NCBI RefSeq assembly: GCF_000967725.1
Contig: NZ_JXYE01000003.1
Location: forward strand, 186,001 to 250,000
Source: Loktanella sp. S4079
GTDB taxonomy: Bacteria; Pseudomonadota; Alphaproteobacteria; Rhodobacterales; Rhodobacteraceae
Length of the DNA: 64,000 bases
Direction: 5' to 3'
Part shown: positions 9,107-17,623 of the stretch, one piece after another
Layout: the number at the start of each line of letters is the position of its first letter
How positions within the stretch are numbered: position 1 is the first letter of the stretch
The notes under the pieces: generated by a model
What the model was told of the DNA's origin: nothing
Databases searched by the model: none
What the model saw: only the letters and a program-made list of their open reading frames with translations
Position numbers and translations under genes: made by a program

Positions 9107-9695
9107 GACCAAGGCACATCGTTGGCCAGCAGGCGCAAAACTGGGGGCACTTTGCCTGTCCACCGTTATCCTATTCTACGTTCAATCGGTGGCAGGACAC
9201 ATTGCTATTTTTGCCGGGGTGCTGACGCTTTATGCCCTGCCCGGTCGTCAGTTTTTCATCAGCGGGATCCGCGCGCTAAAGCTGCTATGGCCGTTTATCG
9301 CCATAGTGGGAATATGGCATATCTGGACCGGGGAAATCGCGCTCGGCGCGACAGTTATACTGCGCATGATGTCCGCCGTTGGGCTGGCGAATTTGGTCAC
9401 GATGACAACCTACTTGTCGGATATGATCAGCGTAATCCGCCGGATCGCGCGCCCACTCACACGGTTTGGGCTACGCCCGGCTGTGTTGGAACTTGCCATC
9501 GCATTGGTCATCCGCATGACCCCTGTGTTGGTTGAAAAAGGATCGCAACTGTCGCAAGCATGGCGCGCGCGGTCTCGTCGGCCCGCAGGTTGGCGCATAA
9601 TTCTACCCTTCACCGTACTGGCGCTGGATGACGCGGACCAAGTCGCAGAAGCCATACGCGCACGCGGTGGATTTGATGCTTTAGAGGAGAGCTAA
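9081..9695 (+). CDS. bioN: biotin ECF transporter transmembrane protein BioN
   Basis: 204 aa membrane coupling (T) component that links BioM to the substrate-binding BioY. It has about four to five hydrophobic segments. Near the C-terminus it carries the two basic coupling motifs of CbiQ/BioN proteins, SQAWRARSRRPAG and AEAIRARGGF. It starts inside the end of bioM and stops at the base before the bioY ATG. Confidence 0.9.
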   Translation: MISLTSPVKTKAHRWPAGAKLGALCLSTVILFYVQSVAGHIAIFAGVLTLYALPGRQFFISGIRALKLLWPFIAIVGIWHIWTGEIALGATVILRMMSAVGLANLVTMTTYLSDMISVIRRIARPLTRFGLRPAVLELAIALVIRMTPVLVEKGSQLSQAWRARSRRPAGWRIILPFTVLALDDADQVAEAIRARGGFDALEES

Positions 9696-10250
9696 ATGGA
9701 AAAGAACGTCACACTCATTGCCCTATTCGCCGGCCTGATCGCCGCTCTTGGGCTGATTCCCAAGGTTACGCTTGGATTTGGGGTCCCGATTACAGCGCAA
9801 AGCATGGGCGTCATGCTCTGCGGTGCAATTTTGGGATCGAAACGCGGCAGCCTCGCGGTTCTGCTGTTCCTTCTGCTGGTTGCAATCGGCTTGCCGTTGT
9901 TGTCCGGCGGTCGCGGCGGTTGGGGCCTGTTCGTTTCGCCATCCGCAGGCTTCCTCATCGGCTGGCCAATCGCTGCATTCGTGACTGGCTGGATCGTCGA
10001 GAACTGGAAATCCGCACCTCTTATGATCGTCGCAGGGATCGCATCCGTGATCGGCGGGATCATTGTGATGTATATTTTCGGCATCATCGGCATGGCGATT
10101 ACGCTCGACAAATCTTTGATCGAAGCTGCTGGCCTGACCACTGCATTTATTCCGGGTGACCTGCTGAAAGCCGGGATCGCAGGCATGCTGACGTCAGCAC
10201 TTGCTAAGGCCCGCCCAGCAAGCGTTCTGTCACGTGCAGATGCGGTCTGA
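9696..10250 (+). CDS. bioY: biotin transporter substrate-binding protein BioY
   Basis: 184 aa integral membrane S-component that captures biotin. Family landmarks are LGLIPKVTLGFGVPITAQSM near the N-terminus, AILGSKRGSLAVLLFLLLVA, LLSGGRGGWGLFVSPSAGFL and the C-terminal TAFIPGDLLKAGIA. The ATG is preceded by GAGGAGAG within bioN. The last 11 bases overlap the next gene, a nitroreductase, so the four genes bioMNY-nitroreductase form one translationally coupled unit. Confidence 0.95.
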   Translation: MEKNVTLIALFAGLIAALGLIPKVTLGFGVPITAQSMGVMLCGAILGSKRGSLAVLLFLLLVAIGLPLLSGGRGGWGLFVSPSAGFLIGWPIAAFVTGWIVENWKSAPLMIVAGIASVIGGIIVMYIFGIIGMAITLDKSLIEAAGLTTAFIPGDLLKAGIAGMLTSALAKARPASVLSRADAV

Positions 10251-10920
10251 TCTTTACGATCTCTTAAGACAGCGGCGGTCAACGCGGGCCTTTACCTCGG
10301 CGCCTGTTGATCGCTCAACTATTGCGCGGCTTTGCACAGCCGCGCGACGCGCACCAAGTGGCGCGAATTTGCAACCTGGCAAATTTCATGCGCTCGCCGG
10401 TAACGAACTTGATGCGCTCAGTGCTCGACTGGTCGCAGCCGCACAATCCGGTATGCCGACCGCATTGGAATACTCGTATTTTCCAGAACGCATGTCCCCC
10501 ACCCACAAAGATCGACAGCGCAAAGCAGGTTTCGCCCTATACGAGGCACTTGGCATTTCGCGCCGCGACATCGCAGGTCGACGCGCGCAATTCGATCAAA
10601 ACTACCGCTTTTTTGACGCCCCAGTCGGCATCGTGGTCACCATCGACCGCGACATGGGCAAAGGCTGTTTTATGGACCTTGGGATGTCGATCATGGCCCT
10701 ACTCCTTGCAGCCGAGGCCGAAGGGCTAGGCGCGACTGGAATCGGCGCGCTGGCCAATTATGGCGCAATCACTCACGATCAGCTTGGGCTTGATGAAAAT
10801 GAACTGGTCGTCTGCGGCATCGCGATTGGTCACGCTGACCCAAATTCGCCGGTCAATCAGTTTCGCACTGAACGCGCTGCGCTGTCTGAATTCGCCAGCT
10901 TTCGCGGATTTGACGATTAA
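10240..10920 (+). CDS. nitroreductase-family FMN enzyme coupled to bioMNY
   Basis: 226 aa, FMN-dependent NAD(P)H oxidoreductase of the nitroreductase superfamily. It opens with RRSTRAF and then AARRAPSGANLQPGKFHAL, the FMN-phosphate-binding segment; a glycine-rich part (AEGLGATGIGALANY) and the terminal GIAIGHADPNSPVNQFRTER are also typical. The ATG at 10240 sits inside the end of bioY, while an in-frame upstream ATG at 10201 would lengthen the overlap and add non-family residues. The stop overlaps the stop of the convergent thiolase-like gene by 4 nt. The physiological substrate is unknown; linkage to biotin uptake is contextual only. Confidence 0.85.
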   Translation: MRSDLYDLLRQRRSTRAFTSAPVDRSTIARLCTAARRAPSGANLQPGKFHALAGNELDALSARLVAAAQSGMPTALEYSYFPERMSPTHKDRQRKAGFALYEALGISRRDIAGRRAQFDQNYRFFDAPVGIVVTIDRDMGKGCFMDLGMSIMALLLAAEAEGLGATGIGALANYGAITHDQLGLDENELVVCGIAIGHADPNSPVNQFRTERAALSEFASFRGFDD

Positions 10921-12017
10921 TCGCGTCGCAATAGGACCGCAGAACCGATCCCACCTGCCGAAGCAATCGCTGCGATTCCAACGCCACCTTTAGCACTCAA
11001 TTGATGAAACAAGCGCGCAGCTAAGATCGCCCCAGACGCGCCAATCGGATGCCCCCACGCTAACGCGCCGCCAAATCGATTAACCAATTCACGCGGCAAA
11101 TCCGCACCCTGTTGGCAGGCAATTGCTTGGACAGCAAACGCCTCCATCAATTCGATGTGGGTCAGATCGTTGACGGTGATCTGAGCAGACTTGAGGCATG
11201 CATTGACCGCCTCCACCGGGGCAAGCCCGGGCATATCGGGCACACCACCCAGCGTCACACCAGCCGAAAACAGCACCCCGCTCATGCCAATTCGACGCAA
11301 GAACTGTTCAGACACCATAACAACAAACGCGGCACCATCCGCCGCAATGGCCATGTTGGCGGCTGCAACCGAACCGCTGACAACCGGTGCTTTGCTGCAA
11401 TGCCGGGTCGTCAAATCGCGGGTAAAGCTGTCGCTCTCCACATCGCACATCGGCACGATCTCGGGGTGATTATATGACTTTGCTTGGGCGTGGCTGCCCA
11501 TCGCCCAGCGGTCCTGATCCTCACGGGTCACTGCCATTTTTTGTGCAAGCTGATCAGCGGCTCTGGCCATATCGGGGTCGCGATCTGCCCAAGGGGTAAA
11601 ACGCGCCTGATCGTAACGCACCGGATCGCTGCCATCTGCAAAGGTCCTCAGACGGATGGGCCGACGCGAATAGCTTTCAACGCCTCCGGCAATGACAACA
11701 TCATGTACCCCCGCGCGGATCAATGCATCTGCGACGACCAACGCATCAAGCCCACCCGCACATTGCCGATCAATAGTCATCCCCGCGACATTCTGCGGCA
11801 GCCCCGCATGAAGCGCGATGATCCGTGCCGGGTTTCCGCCCGCCCCCAATGCGTTAGAGGCAATCAATTCGCCCACTGCATTTGTCGCAATCCCTGCATC
11901 CCGCAAAATCGTGGAGATCACTGGTCTCGCGAGATCCTCAATCTGCAAGGCCGCGAACGCCCCATTGCGGGGAACCACCGGGCTGCGGCGCGCAGCGATG
12001 ACGTATGAGCGCGCCAT
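10917..12017 (-). CDS. thiolase-like protein lacking two catalytic residues
   Basis: 366 aa, thiolase fold. The nucleophile Cys86 is present in DRQCAGGLDAL and the active-site histidine in WGHPIGASGA. Two other conserved residues are replaced. The NEAF asparagine is methionine (IELMEAFAVQ, about residue 291), and the second cysteine, in CIGVGQG of the PcaF encoded at 27.8-29.0 kb, is alanine 352 (IASAGGIG); both alignments run gap-free to the C-terminus. Loss of the acid/base cysteine argues against ordinary thiolysis or Claisen condensation, so it may act as an acyl-transferase or a non-catalytic partner. It starts in a TAATG overlap with the upstream acyl-CoA ligase gene, implying joint action on one acyl substrate. 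Confidence 0.8.
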   Translation of the reverse strand: MARSYVIAARRSPVVPRNGAFAALQIEDLARPVISTILRDAGIATNAVGELIASNALGAGGNPARIIALHAGLPQNVAGMTIDRQCAGGLDALVVADALIRAGVHDVVIAGGVESYSRRPIRLRTFADGSDPVRYDQARFTPWADRDPDMARAADQLAQKMAVTREDQDRWAMGSHAQAKSYNHPEIVPMCDVESDSFTRDLTTRHCSKAPVVSGSVAAANMAIAADGAAFVVMVSEQFLRRIGMSGVLFSAGVTLGGVPDMPGLAPVEAVNACLKSAQITVNDLTHIELMEAFAVQAIACQQGADLPRELVNRFGGALAWGHPIGASGAILAARLFHQLSAKGGVGIAAIASAGGIGSAVLLRRD

Positions 12018-13189
12018 TATTGGTCTGTCGCCATCAAGGTGAGCTTTTGCAAATCGGGCTTGCCCGCAGCGAGCAAAGGAAGTTCATCGAGGAAACGGAT
12101 ATCATTCGGCACCGATTGTGGTGGCAAATGATGGCGACAATGATCCCGGATGGTTTTCGCATTCATGTCATTCCCTTCGGACTGGACGAAACAGACCAAA
12201 CGATGGCCCCGCATTTCATCCGGCGCGGCAACCACGGCACATTGGTCAACACTGGTCAGTTGCATCACTGCCTGTTCAACCCCCTCGAGAAACACATTTA
12301 CATCGGCGATGGTTACCATGCGATTTTTACGCCCACACAGGAATAGAAACCCATCCTTATCAATATAGCCCATCTCACCAATGCTCAGCGCGCTACCCCG
12401 CCATTGTGTATCAGGGTGATTGTCGCCTTCGTATCCATCAAAAAGATAAGGGCTAGATATCCAGAGCTCCCCAGCGTCAGCCCCAATTGTGGTATCAACG
12501 GTCACTGCAACGCCCGGATACAATTTCCCAACCGAACCCGCCGGGGCATCACCGTCAGTGATGGAAACAAAACTGGTCTCGCTCGCGCCAAAGAATTCGA
12601 ACACTTTGGCGTTAGGAAATAGGGGGTGTAGCTTCGTCCGCAGTGCCAGTTCTAACTTACCACCACCTGAAAACACACGACGCACGCTCGGCAAGTGCCG
12701 CACACCTGCGGCAAAGGCCCCTTTGATCAACAACGACAATTGTGTCGGCGTCGCATAGAGAACGGTGACGTTCAAATCCCTCAACGCCTCAATCTGTCGT
12801 TGTGGTCGCTTCCTCTCTAATGCACATAGGTCAGCCCCTAAATGAAGCGCCTCTGTCGTTGCATATAGCGTAAGAGAATGCCCCAAAGATCCCAAGGTCG
12901 CGTAGATATCATTCGGCGAGACATCAAAATGATCAGCGTTGATTTCGAAACTCTTAATCCAGCTTTCGGGTGTTCGCCGGATCACCTTGGGCCGCCCGCT
13001 TGAACCTGAAGTTTCACACAGCAGCCACTGCTGCCCATCGATGCCGTGCTCAATGGCCTTCACGCCAGACGACTGCGCAGAGATGCTCGCGCCACGCGCA
13101 AGGCAATCTCGCAGCGTGGCAATACCCCCAGCGTCAGGTGTTAATATCTGCGAAGAGCTATGGCATTGAAATTGAGTGGTATGTGTCAT
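12017..13189 (-). CDS. compact AMP-dependent acyl-CoA ligase
   Basis: 390 aa adenylate-forming enzyme that would activate a carboxylic acid with ATP and CoA. Core motifs are present: LLCETSGSSGRPKVIRR (phosphate loop), FEFFGASETSFVS (adenine region), GEMGYIDKDGFLFLCGRKN (hinge) and AAGKPDLQK with the catalytic lysine near the C-terminus. It is shorter than the usual 500-550 aa because the N-terminal subdomain is reduced, as in MenE-like or BadA-like short forms. The coupled thiolase-like gene follows directly. Substrate unknown; nearness to bioMNY makes a pimelate-type acid conceivable but unproved. Confidence 0.82.
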   Translation of the reverse strand: MTHTTQFQCHSSSQILTPDAGGIATLRDCLARGASISAQSSGVKAIEHGIDGQQWLLCETSGSSGRPKVIRRTPESWIKSFEINADHFDVSPNDIYATLGSLGHSLTLYATTEALHLGADLCALERKRPQRQIEALRDLNVTVLYATPTQLSLLIKGAFAAGVRHLPSVRRVFSGGGKLELALRTKLHPLFPNAKVFEFFGASETSFVSITDGDAPAGSVGKLYPGVAVTVDTTIGADAGELWISSPYLFDGYEGDNHPDTQWRGSALSIGEMGYIDKDGFLFLCGRKNRMVTIADVNVFLEGVEQAVMQLTSVDQCAVVAAPDEMRGHRLVCFVQSEGNDMNAKTIRDHCRHHLPPQSVPNDIRFLDELPLLAAGKPDLQKLTLMATDQ

Positions 13190-13259
13190 GCTGCGGCGTT
13201 TCTAACACCAATTCAGAATTGAGTGAAACGCACAACGGTGGGTCGCTCTCCTCTTGTCG

Positions 13260-14105
13260 TTAGACTTGATACAATAATTCTCGGATCGTGCGCACCAACG
13301 TGATACTCGCCTCTTTGTGGCATTGGGGACCCATCATTTCGGTCGCCATTGCCTCTTGGGTCGAAGGATAGAACATACCCTGTGTTCCTGCCGCGAGCGC
13401 CTGTGCCGACGGGTTTACGACAACAATATCCTGCACCAGCGGGCGCAATTCCTCGACCATAGATTCGGTGATGAACAGTGGATCAGTTTGCAGCTGTCCA
13501 GGACGCGCGGACCACTCTTGGTCATTCAGCGGTTCGTCTGAGAACCAGAACAACACAACGCGGTCACCCGTTTGTCCTAACATATTTCGCATACGCGCGA
13601 TCCATGCTTGCCGTAATTCGTTCACGACGATTTCAAATCGATCAGGGGATTTTTCATGCAAAGCGCTAAGCATATGCCGCGTGAAGGCGAATTGCGAGAA
13701 ATCGACGTCGTTATAAATAGCCTGCAAAACTGTAGAAGCGCGAAGAAACCGATCGTTACGGCGCGGGTGCACTGAATAAAACCGGTTCGATAGGTTGTTC
13801 GCGCCCATCAACTGAATCACCGTCAGTTCTGCCTTGCGACATATCTCCATAACTGATGCGTCGTTTACAAAGGCATCGATGCCCCCATTCACACATCCGA
13901 AATTCACGCATGTTTGGCGCATCGCCTTTTCAACAAGTGCTGGAAACGGCTTTTCAATAAATTTGCCATAGGTTTCGGTACTACCGATAAACGTCATGTA
14001 AGGCTGGTCTAATCGCCTTCGCGGGCCGCGAAAGAGCACCTTAGAGTTACCATAGCGACATGGTGCATACCCCAGCTCTTCAACCTCTATCACCTCTTGC
14101 TTCAT
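13260..14105 (-). CDS. DUF6473 family protein
   Basis: 281 aa. It matches a protein family common in Rhodobacterales and annotated DUF6473, with landmarks FIGSTETYGKFIEKPFP, CVNFGCVNGGIDAF, GANNLSNRFYSVHPRRNDRF and FTRHMLSALHEKSPDRF. The Asn/Gly-rich motifs resemble a nucleotide- or sulfate-binding scaffold, and some relatives are annotated sulfotransferase-like, but no reaction is established. It lies 70 bp before the acyl-CoA ligase on the same strand and may be the first gene of that unit; it is divergent from hbd. Confidence 0.75.
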   Translation of the reverse strand: MKQEVIEVEELGYAPCRYGNSKVLFRGPRRRLDQPYMTFIGSTETYGKFIEKPFPALVEKAMRQTCVNFGCVNGGIDAFVNDASVMEICRKAELTVIQLMGANNLSNRFYSVHPRRNDRFLRASTVLQAIYNDVDFSQFAFTRHMLSALHEKSPDRFEIVVNELRQAWIARMRNMLGQTGDRVVLFWFSDEPLNDQEWSARPGQLQTDPLFITESMVEELRPLVQDIVVVNPSAQALAAGTQGMFYPSTQEAMATEMMGPQCHKEASITLVRTIRELLYQV

Positions 14106-14269
14106 CTTTTCCTACCACTGTTCAAATCCCACCCTCGGCAACAGATTCGCCTAAATCCTTTGCCAAATTACTAATGGCAAAATTCAATTTAACTTTTCAT
14201 CGACTGCCTGACTTGAAGCCCCCCTGCCAGCGGGCCTATGGTGCGGCTAACCGGTAAAGGAATATCCAG

Positions 14270-15145
14270 ATGGCAATTGAACGTGTGGGCGTCGTTGGCG
14301 CAGGGCAGATGGGCAACGGGATCGCACATGTGTTTGCTTTGGCAGGCTATGACGTACTGCTAACGGACATTAGTGCAGATGCACTAAAGGCTGCCGTCGC
14401 CCTGATCGACAAAAACCTAGAGCGGCAGGTTAGCAAAGAACTGATCTCGGCCGATGAAAAGTCAGCGGCGATTAGTCGGATCGCAACGACCCAAACTCTA
14501 GCGGATTTGGGGCAAAGCGATCTGATTATCGAGGCTGCAACCGAACGCGAAGAAATCAAAACCGCCATCTTTTCAGAACTACAGCCGCATCTGAAACCTG
14601 AAACCATTCTGACATCAAACACGTCATCAATTTCTATTACGCGGCTTGCCTCGAACACGGATCGCCCTGAAAAATTCATGGGGTTCCACTTCATGAATCC
14701 TGTGCCCGTGATGCAATTGGTCGAATTGATCCGTGGCATTGCAACTGACGAAGAGACCTTCAAAGCTTGTTTTGAAGTGGTTGAGCGTCTGGGGAAAACC
14801 TCTGCGACAGCCGAAGATTTCCCCGCCTTTATTGTGAACCGCATCCTGATGCCGATGATCAACGAGGCGATTTACACGCTCTATGAAGGTGTCGGATCGG
14901 TCCAGTCGATTGATACTTCGCTCAAGCTAGGGGCGAACCATCCGATGGGGCCGCTTGAGCTGGCCGATTTCATCGGTTTGGATACCTGCCTTGCGATTAT
15001 GAACGTCCTGCACGATGGGCTGGCGGACACGAAATATCGGCCCTGCCCATTGCTCACCAAATACGTCGAGGCTGGTTGGCTAGGTCGCAAGACCAAGCGC
15101 GGTTTTTACGATTATCGCGGGGAAACGCCTGTTCCGACGCGCTAG
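14270..15145 (+). CDS. hbd: 3-hydroxyacyl-CoA (3-hydroxybutyryl-CoA) dehydrogenase
   Basis: 291 aa. It oxidises 3-hydroxyacyl-CoA with NAD in beta-oxidation and hydroxybutyrate metabolism. The Rossmann motif GAGQMGNGIAHVFALAGYDV starts at residue 10, the catalytic segment is MGFHFMNPVPVMQLVELI, and the C-terminal domain holds VNRILMPMINEA and LGANHPMGPLELADFIG. AAGGAATA precedes the ATG. In related bacteria this gene commonly follows etfBA directly; here 6 kb of biotin and ligase genes intervene. A 7-bp inverted repeat (TTTGCCA/TGGCAAA, 14159-14181) in the divergent promoter region may be an operator. Confidence 0.93.
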   Translation: MAIERVGVVGAGQMGNGIAHVFALAGYDVLLTDISADALKAAVALIDKNLERQVSKELISADEKSAAISRIATTQTLADLGQSDLIIEAATEREEIKTAIFSELQPHLKPETILTSNTSSISITRLASNTDRPEKFMGFHFMNPVPVMQLVELIRGIATDEETFKACFEVVERLGKTSATAEDFPAFIVNRILMPMINEAIYTLYEGVGSVQSIDTSLKLGANHPMGPLELADFIGLDTCLAIMNVLHDGLADTKYRPCPLLTKYVEAGWLGRKTKRGFYDYRGETPVPTR

Positions 15146-16020
15146 CTTCCTAATTTCAGCGTCTGTTCGCGGAGCCATGCCATAAACGCGCGTGGCTCTT
15201 TGAGGCGGGTTGTGACCTCTTCGGGGTCAAACATTTTGCCGATCACAGGTTTCTGGGGTTTGCCGCACGCATGCACAATCTCATGCAATAGCAGACTTTG
15301 GCGCAGCGTCGCAGAAATTCGGTTTGCCATCTGATACCAACGCGAATTCGCCCCCGGAAAGAAGCAAGGCACCACTTGCGCCCCCGATGTGCGGATCATT
15401 TTAGAGGTAAAGACGTTCCATTCCGCCTCGACCGCGGGACCAAACATTGTCTCGGACGACGCAATCACACCCGATGGGAACAAGGCAATCAAACCGCCAT
15501 TTTTCAGGTGATCCATCGCAACACGGCGCATCTCGACCATTTTCTTTTGCGCGTCCGGTTCATGCGGGAATGGAACCGGGATCATAAAATCAGCGGCATC
15601 CTGATCAATACCGGTCAGAATCGAACGGGTCAGAATACGGTAATCTGTTCGCACACGACCAATCAAATCAGCCAAGATCATCCCATCAACCAAGCCATGC
15701 GGGTGGTTCGCAACCAATACCGTCGGCCCAGACTTGGGAATGTTATCTAACTGCTCTTGTGGCGTTTGCAGGTCGATATTCATGACATTCAGCGTACCGC
15801 GCCAAAAGTCTTGGCCGTGGAATTTGCCCTGTTGCTCAAACTTGCGGATCATCCGAATGATCTTGATCTTGCCGGTAAACCATTCGATGGCCCGAATGAC
15901 ATTCCGCTTTGCCGGGCTGTCAAATGTATTCGAATAGGTCAGGCTGCGGCGATCGTATACGCGCGGAGCATTTTCGTCCAAAACAGGGTTCTTTGCAATT
16001 TTTCCGGTCGTCTCGGTCAC
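15142..16020 (-). CDS. lysophospholipid acyltransferase family protein
   Basis: 292 aa, predicted to transfer an acyl chain to a glycerolipid or aminolipid at the inner membrane. It carries the acyltransferase signature VANHPHGLVDGMILADLIG (an NHP...D variant) and the later blocks ALFPSGVIASSE and FFPGANSRWYQMANR. The motif variant resembles OlsA/hemolysin-like acyltransferases rather than classical PlsC. The start codon is GTG. The stop overlaps the convergent hbd stop by 4 nt. It lies 30 bp downstream of the HPr gene and could be the last gene of that transcript. Confidence 0.78.
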   Translation of the reverse strand: MTETTGKIAKNPVLDENAPRVYDRRSLTYSNTFDSPAKRNVIRAIEWFTGKIKIIRMIRKFEQQGKFHGQDFWRGTLNVMNIDLQTPQEQLDNIPKSGPTVLVANHPHGLVDGMILADLIGRVRTDYRILTRSILTGIDQDAADFMIPVPFPHEPDAQKKMVEMRRVAMDHLKNGGLIALFPSGVIASSETMFGPAVEAEWNVFTSKMIRTSGAQVVPCFFPGANSRWYQMANRISATLRQSLLLHEIVHACGKPQKPVIGKMFDPEEVTTRLKEPRAFMAWLREQTLKLGS

Positions 16021-16050
16021 TTAAAATACCTTATCCAGAAACGAAAAGTC

Positions 16051-16320
16051 TTAATTTCCCTCGCCGAATTTATCGGCGACCAAATCGGTTATCGCAGCTG
16101 CCAATGCGTCTGCCTGAGGCCCACGGGTTTCTACGTCAATAAACGTTCCTATCGAAGCTGCCAACATCAAAAGGCCCATGATGCTATCGCCGCTTGCTGA
16201 CTCTCCGTCTTTGCTGATGGTTGCATCGGCGTCGTAACCTTCGACCAGCTCAACCAATTTGGCAGAGGCACGCGCGTGCAAGCCCTTGATATTCTCGATC
16301 TTCAATCGGCAAGTTGTCAT
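16051..16320 (-). CDS. ptsH: HPr phosphocarrier protein
   Basis: 89 aa. It carries phosphate from enzyme I to IIA proteins. His15 lies in IKGLHARASAKL and the regulatory Ser46 in SASGDSIMGLLML, so both phosphorylation sites are intact; Ser46 would be the target of the HprK encoded three genes upstream. It overlaps the IIA gene by 4 nt. No enzyme I gene is in the window. In alphaproteobacteria such incomplete PTS sets act in regulation rather than sugar uptake. Confidence 0.95.
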   Translation of the reverse strand: MTTCRLKIENIKGLHARASAKLVELVEGYDADATISKDGESASGDSIMGLLMLAASIGTFIDVETRGPQADALAAAITDLVADKFGEGN

Positions 16321-16712
16321 ACGTGGGATCCGCCATTGTGACTGTTGATGTATTTGTGGGCCGCATTGATTGCAGCTTCAACCGCATCAGGAACAGTCCG
16401 GCGGCGTGATTTTGCCAGCTTAATTAACATGGGTAGGTTCGCCCCATACAGAATTTTGCGGTTTTCCGGATTACACGCCCGCAGCGACAAGTTTGAAGGC
16501 GACCCACCAAACATGTCGGTCACGATCACGACGCCATCCCCCATATCGACAGCATCCGCCGCGTCACATATTTCTGCCTGCTTTTCTGCGCGGTCATCTT
16601 CGGGACCAATCGCAATACTGATTACGCCGGTCTGCGCACCCACAACATGTTCAACTGCGGCAAGATATTCTTGCGCGAGCCCACCATGTGCGACAATCAC
16701 AATACCAATCAA
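16317..16712 (-). CDS. PTS IIA component, mannose (EIIA-Man) family
   Basis: 131 aa. The phosphorylatable His9 is in [28 protein letters not shown] is the conserved second motif of EIIA-Man proteins. The start appears to be TTG overlapping the rapZ stop, because the family N-terminus ([10 protein letters not shown]) begins right there. No IIB, IIC or IID genes accompany it, so it is an orphan regulatory IIA working with HPr, HprK and probably the ChvG/ChvI system beside it. Confidence 0.92.
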   Translation of the reverse strand: MIGIVIVAHGGLAQEYLAAVEHVVGAQTGVISIAIGPEDDRAEKQAEICDAADAVDMGDGVVIVTDMFGGSPSNLSLRACNPENRKILYGANLPMLIKLAKSRRRTVPDAVEAAINAAHKYINSHNGGSHV

Positions 16713-17623
16713 AACTGGTGTCCCTTGTTAACCAGCGCATCGCGCCGTTCCATTTCTCGGTGCCGTTTAGACACATGCCAGCCGTCATGCGCAAGAGCAG
16801 ATGCAAGCTGTTCAGTCACAGCCACTGAACGGTGTTGCCCACCAGTACACCCAAACCCGATCGAGAGGTGCGACTTCCCCTCTTCTTTGTGTGCTGGCAA
16901 CAACAAATCAATCAAAGATTTCATCCGTTGAAAGAACGCGTCAAAACGTGGATCAGCGACCACGTAGTCGGCCACCGCCTTATCGCGCCCGTCCAATGAA
17001 CGCAGTTCTTCGTCCCAATGGGGATTTCGCAGAAATCTGCAATCAATCACGATATCCATACCACGTGGGAGGCCACGTTTGTAGGAAAATGAATGAATCG
17101 TGACCCCTAAGGTACGTCCATCCGCAGGCCCAAACCACCTTTCGACCTCGGCACGCAGGTCATGCGGCGACAGCCCAGTCGTATCAATCAATACGTCTGC
17201 ACGCGCGCGGATCGGGCTCAACAACTCTCGCTCCCGACTGATCCCTGCTTGCGGCGTACCCGCAGGTGCGAGCGGATGGCGCCTGCGCGTTTCAGAATAA
17301 CGCCGCAATAATTCAGCCTCATCCGCATCAAGATAAAACACCTGCGCAGCCTGATCGGCCCGTTTTGCAAGCGTATCAATCACCTCAATCAATGCAGTTG
17401 CGCTGAAATCGCGATTCCGAACGTCTAACCCAAGCGCCAATGGGCGGCTTGGTGGCGGGCCTTCTAGCAAACGCGGCAGCAACGAGAGTGGCAGGTTATC
17501 AATAACCTCATATCCCAAATCCTCGAGCGCGCGAATTGCGGTCGAGCGCCCCGCACCCGACGGCCCTGTCACCAGCACGACTTGCGGCGGCGACTGATCG
17601 GGTTGCACGGATTTCGCGGTCAT
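16709..17623 (-). CDS. rapZ: RNase adapter / nucleotide-binding protein RapZ
   Basis: 304 aa. The N-terminal P-loop is [20 protein letters not shown] followed by [16 protein letters not shown]; the C-terminal domain has [20 protein letters not shown] and [19 protein letters not shown], both diagnostic of RapZ (YvcJ/YhbJ). In enterics it regulates GlmZ and GlmS; in alphaproteobacteria its role is less defined, but its place between hprK and the PTS IIA gene is conserved. It overlaps hprK by 4 nt. Confidence 0.95.
   Translation of the reverse strand: MTAKSVQPDQSPPQVVLVTGPSGAGRSTAIRALEDLGYEVIDNLPLSLLPRLLEGPPPSRPLALGLDVRNRDFSATALIEVIDTLAKRADQAAQVFYLDADEAELLRRYSETRRRHPLAPAGTPQAGISRERELLSPIRARADVLIDTTGLSPHDLRAEVERWFGPADGRTLGVTIHSFSYKRGLPRGMDIVIDCRFLRNPHWDEELRSLDGRDKAVADYVVADPRFDAFFQRMKSLIDLLLPAHKEEGKSHLSIGFGCTGGQHRSVAVTEQLASALAHDGWHVSKRHREMERRDALVNKGHQF

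Noticed and set aside
10201-10239. Earlier start for the nitroreductase inside bioY
   Set aside because: Residues before MRSDLYDLLRQRRS are not family-like and are just bioY in another frame.
14347-14862. 171-codon minus-strand frame within hbd
   Set aside because: It lies wholly under an intact, well-conserved gene, and the Ser/Arg-rich translation has no family motif.
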